Positions 48,479-59,025 of a stretch of DNA of 64,000 nucleotides are shown in pieces. This stretch comes from Bradyrhizobium viridifuturi (GTDB lineage: Bacteria; Pseudomonadota; Alphaproteobacteria; Rhizobiales; Xanthobacteraceae), in the NCBI RefSeq assembly GCF_001238275.1, contig NZ_LGTB01000026.1:1-64000 (forward strand), in the 5' to 3' direction. Position 1 is the first letter of the stretch, and every line of letters begins with the position of its first letter. The notes under the pieces are model-generated. The model was given only the letters and a program-made list of their open reading frames with translations. It did no database searches and was not told where the DNA came from. Both the position numbers and the translations under genes were made by a program.

Positions 48479-49750
48479 TCACTCGGTCGATTCCATGTGG
48501 CTTCGGTCCACGACCCGCAGCGTCCGCCGCACCATACCGTCGACGATCGTCGCCGACTCGCTGGGACGCACATGGATCGCCGTCGACTTGAGCAGCCACG
48601 GCAGCACCGCCTGCTCGAGCCGCTCTTCATAGGCGGTGCGCATCATGTCGAACGCCTCCAGGCCGGGACCTGCGAGGATCAAATGATGCGGGCGCAACAC
48701 CGATATCGTCGTGGCGACCGCTTCGGCGAGCGCGTGGCCCGCCTGGCGGAATAGCTGCTCGAGACGGGGATCGCCGGCGCGTGCCCGCGCGCGCAGCAGC
48801 GCCATCTGCGCCTCGGACGGTTGCTGCGACACCGCCGGCGGCAGGTCGAGGAAGGTACGGGCGTCGCGGTAGAGCGCATAGTCGGCGAGATGGGCCTCGA
48901 TGCAGCCGCGCTGACCACAGCGACATTGCGGGCCATTCGGCGTCAACTTGACATGGCCGATCTCGCTGCCCGCACCGGCACCCCAGCGCGCTTCACCGTC
49001 GACAACGATGCCCATGCCGATGCCGTGACCGACCATGAGCGTGGCCGTGAGGCCCTGCGCCAGTGCCGGCTCGGCCGCGACGAGCGCGAGCGCCACCGCG
49101 ACCGCATCGTTCGCCATCACGACTTCGACGCCGAATTCCTCGCGGATCGGTTTTGCCAGGTCGACGTCGGTGATCGACAGCGCGGGGCTCCACAGATGCC
49201 GGCCGGCGTCGGCGTCGACGATGCCTTGCAGCGCAATCCCGATTCCCAGCAGCCGGTCTCGCGGCGTGCCGGTCGCTTCGAGCATGGCCTCGATCTGCGC
49301 GATCACGAGATCGCGCAACGCGTCTGCATCGAGGCCCCGCGTCGTCAGTTCGAGCCGCGACTGCGCCATGGCCGAGCCGCTGAAATCGGCGATCAACGTC
49401 TCGATCAAATTCATGCGCAGCGAGACGGCAATGATGCGACCGAATTCAGGATTCAAGGTGAGCAGGACGGCCGGACGGCCGCGGCGGCGGCCGTTCAGCC
49501 CATCCGTATCCTCGTCTTCGGTATCGTCCGGCCACGACGTCGCGGCATCCGTCTCGGCCTCAACCAGCAGGTCTTCCGCCATCAGCTTCGACGTAATGGC
49601 CGAAATGGCCGGGAAGCTCAGCCCGGTGCTGCGCGCCAGTTCGACGCGCGGCAACGGCCCCTGGCGCCGCAAGACTTCGACGAGACGGTCGCGGTTCGAT
49701 CCGCGGGCCAGACTTGAAGCGCGTCTCAGCGGTTCGGGCTGCTCATTCAT
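48479..49750 (-). CDS. ROK family transcriptional regulator
   Basis: 423 residues. N-terminal winged HTH (NRDRLVEVLRRQGPLPRVELARSTGLSFPAISAITSKLM), then the ROK sugar-kinase-like domain with GIGIALQGIVDADAGR, GHGIGMGIVVDGEARWGAGAGSEIGH and the zinc motif CRCGQRGCIEAH. An acidic insertion (DDTEDEDTDG) sits between the domains. Typically a sugar-responsive repressor. ATG at 49750 is used; TTG at 49786 has GAGG upstream and may be the true start. A TTATT-N9-AATAA dyad in the divergent promoter is a candidate operator. Confidence 0.88.
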   Translation of the reverse strand: MNEQPEPLRRASSLARGSNRDRLVEVLRRQGPLPRVELARSTGLSFPAISAITSKLMAEDLLVEAETDAATSWPDDTEDEDTDGLNGRRRGRPAVLLTLNPEFGRIIAVSLRMNLIETLIADFSGSAMAQSRLELTTRGLDADALRDLVIAQIEAMLEATGTPRDRLLGIGIALQGIVDADAGRHLWSPALSITDVDLAKPIREEFGVEVVMANDAVAVALALVAAEPALAQGLTATLMVGHGIGMGIVVDGEARWGAGAGSEIGHVKLTPNGPQCRCGQRGCIEAHLADYALYRDARTFLDLPPAVSQQPSEAQMALLRARARAGDPRLEQLFRQAGHALAEAVATTISVLRPHHLILAGPGLEAFDMMRTAYEERLEQAVLPWLLKSTAIHVRPSESATIVDGMVRRTLRVVDRSHMESTE

Positions 49751-49883
49751 GCCGGCTTTTTTAATTCGCTTGATAAAATTATTCAACGGATACGCCTCAA
49801 ATATTGGCCAGAAAGCGTCGATAGCGGCCGAAATACATCACCTTCCTACTATTCTTGCTTGCAAGGTATGGACTCGAACATCC

Positions 49884-49911
49884 TTGACTGGACATTTTGT
49901 CGCGCTAATTT
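49884..49911 (+). promoter_or_regulatory. Promoter-like pair for the sugar importer operon
   Basis: TTGACT (49884-49889) and TAATTT (49906-49911) with 16 bases between, 82 bases before the binding-protein ATG, in an AT-rich stretch that stands out from the surrounding GC-rich DNA. Confidence 0.45.
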
Positions 49912-49928
49912 ATTAGTTACGTGAATAA
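49910..49928. promoter_or_regulatory. Candidate ROK operator
   Basis: TTATTAGTTACGTGAATAA, an AT-rich dyad TTATT-N9-AATAA overlapping the -10-like element. NagC/Mlc-type ROK regulators bind AT-rich dyads of this form. Confidence 0.45.
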
Positions 49929-49992
49929 AATAAGGCGTGAAAAGCGCCGGGTGTGAAATCCCCTCACCGGGGGTGTCGACAGGGAGGTGCAT

Positions 49993-50958
49993 ATGAATGA
50001 CTCAACAAGAAGATTGATCGTGCCGTTGTTGGCGGGCGCAGCCGCGCTCGCGATGGCCACGGGGATAGCACAGGCGCAGCAAAAAAAGACCATCGCGCTG
50101 GTGACCAACGTCGCGGCCGACTTCTGGACCATCGCGGGCCGCGGGCTCGAGAAGGCGCAGAAAGAGCACTCCGACTACAATATCGAGCTGATCGTCACCA
50201 ACGAAGGCACTGCGGCCGGCCAAAGGCGCGAGCTGGACGACCTGCTGGTGCGCGGCGTCGCCGGCATCTCGATCTCCGTCGACGATGCACCGCATGCGAC
50301 CGAAGAACTCAACAAGGTTGCGGCCAAGACCGTGCTGATCACGACCGACAGCGACGCGCCGCAGAGCAATCGCCTCGCCTATATCGGCACCGACAACGTC
50401 GCGGCCGGACGGCAGGCCGGCGAGGAGATCAAGAAGGCGCTGCCGAACGGCGGCAAGATCGCGCTGTTCGTCGGAACGATGGACGCCGATAACGCCCGCG
50501 AGCGCGTGCAGGGCATCAAGGAATCGATCGCCGGCACCAAGGTCGAGCTGGTCGACGTGTTCACCGACCAGGTGGACTTCGCCAAGGCCAAGGCGAACAT
50601 GGAGAACGTGCTCGTCAAATACCCCGACATCGCGCTGCTGTCCGGCCTGTGGAGCTACGAGACCCCGCTGATCTATGACGCGGTGAAGGCCGCGGGCAAG
50701 GCCGGCAAGGTGAAGATCGTCGGCTTCGACGAGGATCAGCGCACGCTACGCGGCATCTCCGACGGCACGATCGAATCCACCGTCGTGCAGCAGCCCTACG
50801 AGTTCGGCTACCTCTCCGCCACCAACATCATCAAGACGCTGAATGGCGACAAGTCCTGGATCCCGAAGGACAGCAAGCTGATCGTGCCGACCAAGGTGAT
50901 CACCAAGGCCAACGTCGCGGAGTTCGCCGCCCATCTGAAAGAGCTGCTGAAGAAGTAA
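49993..50958 (+). CDS. Sugar ABC transporter substrate-binding protein 1
   Basis: 321 residues, Peripla_BP_4 (RbsB-like). Signal peptide ending GIAQAQ, then IALVTNVAADFWTIAGRGLEKA, VTTDSDAP-type ITTDSDAPQSNRLAYIGTDN and a C-terminal IVGFDEDQRTLRGI with the hinge Asp. ATG at 49993 follows GGGAGG. First gene of an importer operon divergent from the ROK gene. Confidence 0.92.
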   Translation: MNDSTRRLIVPLLAGAAALAMATGIAQAQQKKTIALVTNVAADFWTIAGRGLEKAQKEHSDYNIELIVTNEGTAAGQRRELDDLLVRGVAGISISVDDAPHATEELNKVAAKTVLITTDSDAPQSNRLAYIGTDNVAAGRQAGEEIKKALPNGGKIALFVGTMDADNARERVQGIKESIAGTKVELVDVFTDQVDFAKAKANMENVLVKYPDIALLSGLWSYETPLIYDAVKAAGKAGKVKIVGFDEDQRTLRGISDGTIESTVVQQPYEFGYLSATNIIKTLNGDKSWIPKDSKLIVPTKVITKANVAEFAAHLKELLKK

Positions 50959-51019
50959 CTTCAGTCGGCTTCATCGCCCGGCCGCGACAGGCCGGGCGAT
51001 GCGCAGGAGGATATGCCGA

Positions 51020-52541
<1,522 letters not shown>

Positions 52542-52545
<4 letters not shown>

Positions 52546-53603
52546 TGAAGAAAGAACTCGGCCTGTTCTTGCTGCTGGCGGTGATCTCCGCCATCACCGG
52601 CGCGATCAACCCGGCCTTTCTGTCGTTCGTGAACCTGTTGAACATGGCCAATCTGATCGGCCTGTTCGGTGTGTTCGCGCTGGGTGAAGGGCTCGTCATT
52701 ATCACCGGAGGCATCGATCTTTCGCTCGGCTCGATGTTCGCGCTGCTCGGCGTCGTCTTCATCGACCTGCTGACGACCTATCAGGTGCCCTGGCCGTTCG
52801 CGCTGCTGCTGGTCCTGATGGGTGGGCTTGCGCTGGGCGGTATCCAGGGTTTCCTGATCACCCGGCTGAGGATGCAGCCCTTCATCGTGACGCTGTGCGG
52901 GCTTTTGATCTATCGCGGCGCCGCGCGCTACTACACCAGCGATTCCACACGCGGCTTCGGCTACGGCGACGAGGCCAGCACGCTGAGCAACATCGCTTCC
53001 GGCAATGTTGCCGGTATTCCGAACACCTTCATCTTCCTGATCATCCTGGCGGTGATCCTCGGCGTGCTGCTGCACCGTTCGGTCTACGGGCGCTGGCTCT
53101 ATGCCGTAGGCAAGAACGAGGAAGCGGCGCGCTACTCCGGCATCAGGACTAACCTCGTGATCGCGACCGCCTATGTCATCAGCGGCGGCCTTGCCGGCGT
53201 CTCGACCGTCCTGTTCGTCTTCTACACCAACTCGGTCTCGCCGAGTTCCTTCGGCAATTTCTACGAACTCTATGCGATTGCGGCGGCCGTCCTCGGCGGC
53301 TGCAGCCTGCGCGGCGGTGAAGGCTCCATTCTCGGCATAGTGCTCGGGACGGCGCTGCTGCAGGTGCTGCAGAACCTCGTCAACATCCTCGGCATTCCGA
53401 ACTCGCTGAACTTCGCGGTGATGGGCACCGTGATTCTGATCGGCGTGCTGGCGGATCAGCAATTGCAGGCCCGGCGGCGGCGCAAGGCCGCGCTGGCCGG
53501 CCTCGCCCGCACGGCACCCAAATCGAAGGAACCCACGATTAGGCAGAGCGCGTCCGCACACGGCGCGGCCGCGTTGCCGACGAGCGCGGGTGATCAGGCG
53601 TGA
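52542..53603 (+). CDS. Sugar ABC importer permease (RbsC-like)
   Basis: 353 residues. About nine hydrophobic segments with the BPD_transp_2 motifs ITGGIDLSLGSMFALLGV, GFLITRLRMQPFIVTLCG and YAIAAAVLGGCSLRGGEGSILG. It overlaps the ATPase stop (ATGATG over TGA). The C-terminal tail after LADQQLQARRRR is a basic, Ala-rich extension of about 40 residues in the cytoplasm. Confidence 0.9.
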
Positions 53604-53904
53604 AAACACGATACCGAGAGCCGCGATCGGGAATATGAGCGCGGTGACGCAGGTAGAGGACCAAGGGGAGAAGTTCGATGCGCATGACCGATGAAGCACA
53701 CGGCGCTCGCGTGCAGGTCGGCGCTGCGGCCCGAGGGCGGCCGCAGCTCGGGCTCACCGCCGCCTCGAAGGCTTTGGTGTGCTTGAGTTTTCTATCTAAC
53801 GTTGAAAGTTCCATGCACTGAACGGAGCGCGTTCCGGCTGAAGGGCTTTGGGCGGGGACGCGACACGAAAATCGACAAAGCCGGGGACGCTGGGAGTGCA
53901 GAAA
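53604..53904. other. Intergenic region before the porin gene
   Basis: 301 bases between permease and porin genes. It contains two mutually exclusive stem-loops (53723-53753). No gene was recognised; the porin promoter is probably in the AT-richer stretch near 53780-53810, but no clear -35/-10 pair was found. Confidence 0.4.
53723..53753 (+). other. Mutually exclusive stem-loops upstream of the porin gene
   Basis: Stem A: GCTGCGGCC (53723-53731) with GGCCGCAGC (53739-53747), 9 bp, 7-base loop. Stem B: GCCCGAG (53729-53735) with CTCGGGC (53747-53753), 7 bp. They share bases, so only one can form. This could be a terminator/antiterminator arrangement or a simple GC-rich operon end; no U-tract follows. 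Confidence 0.4.
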
Positions 53905-55254
53905 ATGTCACTTTGGTCTGAAAGCACCGCGCGGGCGTGCGGCGTGGGGATCGCCTTGTTATCTCTGTTCGGCGGCGGCGCACATGCTGCCGATCTGTTA
54001 ACGAAGGCTCCGCCTGTGCCTTACACGGAAACCGATGATTTCTGGACGAGACCGTATCTGTTCGGCGATCTCGGCAGAACGCAGCTCAAGGAATGGGGCA
54101 TCTCGCTGGCCCTGACGTTGGGCGATGAAGCGGTAGGCAATCTTTCGGGCGGCAACAAGAATGTCGGGGCTAACGCCGGACAGCTGTTCTTCCAGGCAAA
54201 GTTTGACATGGCGAAGCTCGCCGGCATCCAGGGCGGCACCGTCGGCCTCACGTTGGTCGACCGCTTCGGCCACAATCTGAACGACGACGCAGGCATTCCG
54301 GCCTTGCAGCTGACTAACGAAGTGTTCGGCCGCGGCAATATCCTGCGCCTCACAGAACTCTACTACTCGCAAAAGCTGTTCGATGACCGCCTCGAACTAA
54401 AGGGCGGCCGTCTGCCGGTCGGCTCCGACTTCTTCTTCGGCCTGTGCGAGTTCATCAACCTGACCTTCTGCGGCGGCCAGCCCGGCAACATCCAGGGTGG
54501 CTACATCTACAATTGGCCGGTGAGCCAATGGGCCGGTGTGGCCCACTACAACTTCGCCAAGGAATGGCAGCTGTCGGTCGGCGTCTACGACGCCAATCCG
54601 AATTATCTGACGACGTCGGATTCCGCGACCTACTTCCTGCCGGGCGTCCCCGGCTCGAGCCGGGCCTCCGGCGTGCTGGTGCCGGTCGAGGTGGTCTGGG
54701 CGCCGAGCGGTCCCTTGAACGGAACCTGGAGATTCGGCGGCTGGTATGACAGCGCTTCGACGATTGACGGCGGCCTGCCGGGCATCATTGCGGCTATCCC
54801 CGGCGTCGATGGTGTCCCGGGCCAGAATCTCGGAGATCAGCGCGGCCGCTATGGCGTTTATGAGTCGATCCTGCAGCGGCTGACCGTCGACGGTGCAAAG
54901 GCACAGGGTTGGTACATGTTCCTCAATACGACGGTCGCCGATCATCGGACGTCGTATCAGGACTACCAGGTCGCCCTGGGCGTCAGGCACACCGGAACGT
55001 TCTCCTGGCGCCCTGAAGACGAAGTCGGCTTCGCAGTGGGTACGACCCACGTGAATTCGGCCGCGCTCACCCCGAATGCCGGCGGCAATGAAGTGCCGAT
55101 CGAGGCCTGGTACGGCTGGCAGGCGACCGGCTGGATGAACCTCAAGTTCGACGCCCAGTATGTGATCAATCCTGGCGGACGCGGCTACAACGCTGCAGGC
55201 GTCAAGACCGAGAACGCCTGGGTGCTTGGTCTGCGCACGCTGGTGCACTTCTGA
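53905..55254 (+). CDS. OprB-type carbohydrate-selective porin
   Basis: 449 residues. Signal peptide (RACGVGIALLSLFGGGAHAAD), then an outer-membrane beta-barrel with YLFGDLGRTQLKEWGISLALTLG, ELYYSQKLFDDRLELKGGRLP and WYMFLNTTVADHRTSYQ, ending in Phe as outer-membrane proteins do. OprB porins admit mono- and disaccharides. ATG at 53905 follows GGGAG by 8 bases. It lies between two sugar ABC importers and would supply both with periplasmic sugar. Confidence 0.9.
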   Translation: MSLWSESTARACGVGIALLSLFGGGAHAADLLTKAPPVPYTETDDFWTRPYLFGDLGRTQLKEWGISLALTLGDEAVGNLSGGNKNVGANAGQLFFQAKFDMAKLAGIQGGTVGLTLVDRFGHNLNDDAGIPALQLTNEVFGRGNILRLTELYYSQKLFDDRLELKGGRLPVGSDFFFGLCEFINLTFCGGQPGNIQGGYIYNWPVSQWAGVAHYNFAKEWQLSVGVYDANPNYLTTSDSATYFLPGVPGSSRASGVLVPVEVVWAPSGPLNGTWRFGGWYDSASTIDGGLPGIIAAIPGVDGVPGQNLGDQRGRYGVYESILQRLTVDGAKAQGWYMFLNTTVADHRTSYQDYQVALGVRHTGTFSWRPEDEVGFAVGTTHVNSAALTPNAGGNEVPIEAWYGWQATGWMNLKFDAQYVINPGGRGYNAAGVKTENAWVLGLRTLVHF

Positions 55255-55292
55255 GCCGAAGGTGTTGCCAGCATGCCTGAGCGAGGCCAGCC

Positions 55293-56056
<764 letters not shown>

Positions 56057-56057
<1 letters not shown>

Positions 56058-57138
56058 TGGCCACGCCCGTGGAATCTCCCCTCACCTTCACCAATGTCGG
56101 CAAGACCCAATGGTGGCGAAGCGGCTTCTTCGCCTCGCAGACCGGCTACGTCCTGCTGACGCTGGTGGCGCTGTTCGTGGTGATGAACTTCGCCAGCCCT
56201 TACTTCCTCACCCAAGGTAATCTGCAGAATGTGGCGAAGAACTTTTCCTTCATCGCCATCGCCACGCTCGGCGTAACCCTCGTCATCATCACGGGTGGCA
56301 TTGACCTCTCGGTGGGCTCGGTGATGTGCTTCTCCGCGATGATCACTCGATGGTCATGACGTCCATCTCGACGCCGGGCATGCCGGGCGCGGACTGGTTC
56401 GTGCATCTTGCGCCTGACGGCAAGACCGTGATCGCCAACATGCCCGGGCTGATCCTGCTGGTCTCGATCCTGGCAGGGCTAGGCGTTGCGCTCGTGGTCG
56501 GCCTTGTCAATGGCTTCTGCATCGCAGCGCTCGGACTGTCGCCCTTCGTCACCACGCTCGGCATGCTCTCGATCGTACGCGGCCTTGGCTACGTCGTCTC
56601 CAACGGCCGGGGCAGCTTTCCCAGCGGGCCCGACGCCGATTCCTTCTACAAGCTGACATCGGGCGTCGTGTTCGGTATGCCCGCGCCCTTCATCTACCTC
56701 GTGGTGCTCGCCGCGGCGATGGCGGTCGTGCTGCATCACACCGGCTTCGGCCGCCACGTCTTTGCCCTCGGCGGCAACGAGAAGGCGGCGGCGTTGACCG
56801 GCATTTCGGTGGTGCGCGTCAAGATCGAGGTCTACGTGATCTGCGCTCTCGCGGCCGGCCTGCAGGGCATCATCGTCTGCGGCTGGCTCGGATCCGCGCC
56901 GGCCAACATGGCGACCTCCTACGAGCTCAACGTCATCGCGGCCGCCGTGATCGGCGGCGCCAATCTTGCCGGCGGCGCCGGTGGCCCGCTCGGGGCCATC
57001 GTCGGCTGCGTGCTGCTGGAGGTGATCCGCAACGGCCTCGTGCTGGCACAGGTCAACTCCTACTGGCAGCAGACCCTGGTGGGCGTGATCATCATCGCGG
57101 CGGTGCTGGTCGATCGCCTTCGCTCGCGCATGGCCTGA
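56057..57138 (+). CDS. Sugar ABC importer permease (FrcC-like, frame broken)
   Basis: About 360 residues joined. The N-terminal part ends IITGGIDLSVGSVMCFSAMIT and the rest resumes in the next frame with SMVMTSISTPGMPG and continues to LVVGLVNGFCIAALGLSPFVTTLGML and AAAVIGGANLAGGAGG. One base is missing between 56346 and 56347 in ATC-AC-TCG. AAGGAGG precedes the ATG by 7 bases. Partner of the FrcA-like ATPase and the binding protein that follows. Confidence 0.9.
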
Positions 57139-57231
57139 CAAATTCGTCCTGGAGGATCGTCAATGTCCGCCTATCCGCCTCCCGGAGCCGACGCCTGAAC
57201 GGATAGGCACATAAGAATGCGGAGGGAAAGA

Positions 57232-58164
57232 ATGAGGAAGGCACTTCTTGCCGCCGCGGTGCTCGCCATGATGGCGACGCCCGGCTTTGCGCAGAGCTAC
57301 AAATTCGTGATCGTGCCGAAAGCGATGAACAATCCGTTCTTCGACTTCGCGCGCGACGGCTGCCAGAAGCGAGCCAAGGAGCTCGGCAACATCGAATGCA
57401 TCTACAAAGGTCCCGTCGAGCACGAGCCGGCGACGCAAGCTCAGATCATCCAGGACTTCATCACCCAGAAAGTTGACGGCCTCGCCATCTCGGTCGCCGA
57501 CGTTGCCGCCATGACCAAGTCGATCGAGGCGGCAACCGCCGCCGGCATTGCCGTCATCACATTCGACTCCGACGCACCTGGCTCGAAACGGATTGCCTAT
57601 ATCGGCACCGACAACAAGGAGTTCGGCACAGCGCTCGGCAAGCAGTTGTTGAAGCTTCGGCCCGACGGCGGCAAATACGCGATGATCTCCGGCGGACCGG
57701 GTGCGGCGAACCTCGCTGAGCGCGTCGACGGCGTTCGAGAGGCACTCAAGGGCTCGAAGTGGACCGAGGTCGGCGGATCGCCGACCTTCTGTAATGACGA
57801 CCCCGCGCTGGGCGTCCAGCAGATGACCGATCTGCGCACCGCAACACCCGACCTTGCGGCGATCATCCCGGTCGGTGGCTGGCCGATGTTCGCGCCGGAA
57901 GGCTTCAAGGCATTCGCCAGCAAGAGCAAGAAGGACATCGACGCCGGAAAATTCACGCTCGTCGTCGCCGATACCCTCAAGATGCAGCTGGAACTCCTGA
58001 ACGAAGGCTATGCCAATGCGCTGATCGGCCAGCGGCCGTTCGAGATGGGCGAGAAGGCGATGGACACGCTTCTTGCCATCAAGAAGGGCCAGAAGGTGCC
58101 GGAGATCATCCACACCGGCCTCGACGTGGTAACAAAGGACAACGTCGCGGCGATGCTGAAGTAG
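57232..58164 (+). CDS. Sugar ABC transporter substrate-binding protein 2
   Basis: 310 residues, Peripla_BP_4. Signal peptide MRKALLAAAVLAMMATPGFAQ, then VIVPKAMNNPFFDFARDGCQKRA with two N-terminal cysteines (GCQKRA and IECIYK) that could pair, and VITFDSDAPGSKRIAYIGTDN shared in pattern with the other binding protein of the locus. ATG at 57232 follows GGAGGG. It lies 93 bases after the permease. Confidence 0.92.
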   Translation: MRKALLAAAVLAMMATPGFAQSYKFVIVPKAMNNPFFDFARDGCQKRAKELGNIECIYKGPVEHEPATQAQIIQDFITQKVDGLAISVADVAAMTKSIEAATAAGIAVITFDSDAPGSKRIAYIGTDNKEFGTALGKQLLKLRPDGGKYAMISGGPGAANLAERVDGVREALKGSKWTEVGGSPTFCNDDPALGVQQMTDLRTATPDLAAIIPVGGWPMFAPEGFKAFASKSKKDIDAGKFTLVVADTLKMQLELLNEGYANALIGQRPFEMGEKAMDTLLAIKKGQKVPEIIHTGLDVVTKDNVAAMLK

Positions 58165-58199
58165 CGGCTGGGCGGCGCTTTGATGGTTCGCCGCGCTCG

Positions 58200-58970
58200 T
58201 TATCGAGAGCAGCTCATCAAGCGCCGCACTTCGCTCGCCGAGATTGCCTCGGTGCGCTCATCCAGCACCAACTTCTCCACGGCATATCCGACGTCTCGCC
58301 CGTAGAGCACGTTGGTGATGTTCGGCAGCGCGACCACGACGAAGCGGCCGACGTGGTCTGCAAGGCCGGCTTCGATGCGCTGCCTGATCTCAGAAAACGA
58401 GAACGGATTCTTTTCGTCGGTTCCGTGTGTATCGCGCACGGCCACGCATACTTGTCCAACACGCCGGATGCCTTCCTCAATCAGTCGGCGGTGGCCTGCA
58501 TGGAACGGTTGGTAACGCCCGATGAAGAGTGCGGTCGGCTTCCGTGGATCGAACGGTGGACGTAATCTGGCAAGGACCTGCTCTGCCCAGAATTGCGGCG
58601 TCCCATTTCCGTTCACGCGGAGATCGCAGTCGCCGGGAACAACGAACATGCGGTTGGTATCTTCGAAGCGCCCGGCATCGATGCGATCGACCCAGATGAC
58701 AAATGCGCTTCCAAAAGCCGCTCGCGTCTCTTCTGTCGGACAGACGAAATCAGCAATCACCGTACCACCCGCCTCGACCACGCGATCGCACATCCATCCC
58801 ATCCGCCTGGCGTGCTCCACGCGGTCATCGTGACTAAAGCCGAGATCGCGTGACAGGTTCTCCCGCACGGCGTCCGCATTGAACACGACGGCATTGAGCA
58901 GTGGTGCAAGGGCTTTTGCCAGTGTGGTCTTGCCCGCGCCGGGCAGTCCCATGATCAATATCTTGCGCAT
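58200..58970 (-). CDS. APS-kinase-like P-loop domain fused to a nucleotidyltransferase domain
   Basis: 256 residues. N-terminal half: P-loop GLPGAGKTT (residues 9-17), NADAVRENLSRDLGFSHDDR (31-50) as in adenylylsulfate kinase, and a DTNRMFVVP-type region. C-terminal half: GRYQPFHAGHRRL with HxGH at 157-160 and ISASEVRR at 243-250, the two motifs of NMN-adenylyltransferase/cytidylyltransferase enzymes. The order kinase then nucleotidyltransferase is the reverse of NadR but parallels PAPS synthases. It follows two sulfotransferase genes on the same strand, which suggests a role in PAPS supply; NAD-related chemistry is the alternative. ATG at 58970 fits the kinase start. Confidence 0.75.
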   Translation of the reverse strand: MRKILIMGLPGAGKTTLAKALAPLLNAVVFNADAVRENLSRDLGFSHDDRVEHARRMGWMCDRVVEAGGTVIADFVCPTEETRAAFGSAFVIWVDRIDAGRFEDTNRMFVVPGDCDLRVNGNGTPQFWAEQVLARLRPPFDPRKPTALFIGRYQPFHAGHRRLIEEGIRRVGQVCVAVRDTHGTDEKNPFSFSEIRQRIEAGLADHVGRFVVVALPNITNVLYGRDVGYAVEKLVLDERTEAISASEVRRLMSCSR

Positions 58971-59025
58971 CTCGTTCCTCTTGGAAGATACAGAACCGTA
59001 GCCGGATGCTGATCGGTGGCCCGCT

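Noticed and set aside
48479..48591. Plus-strand open frame overlapping the ROK gene end and SDR gene
   Set aside because: It runs antisense to the SDR catalytic motifs and ROK C-terminus and has no motif of its own.
53604..53904. Extended porin start at 53848
   Set aside because: The extra 19 residues precede the signal peptide and lack a ribosome site; ATG 53905 has GGGAG at proper spacing.
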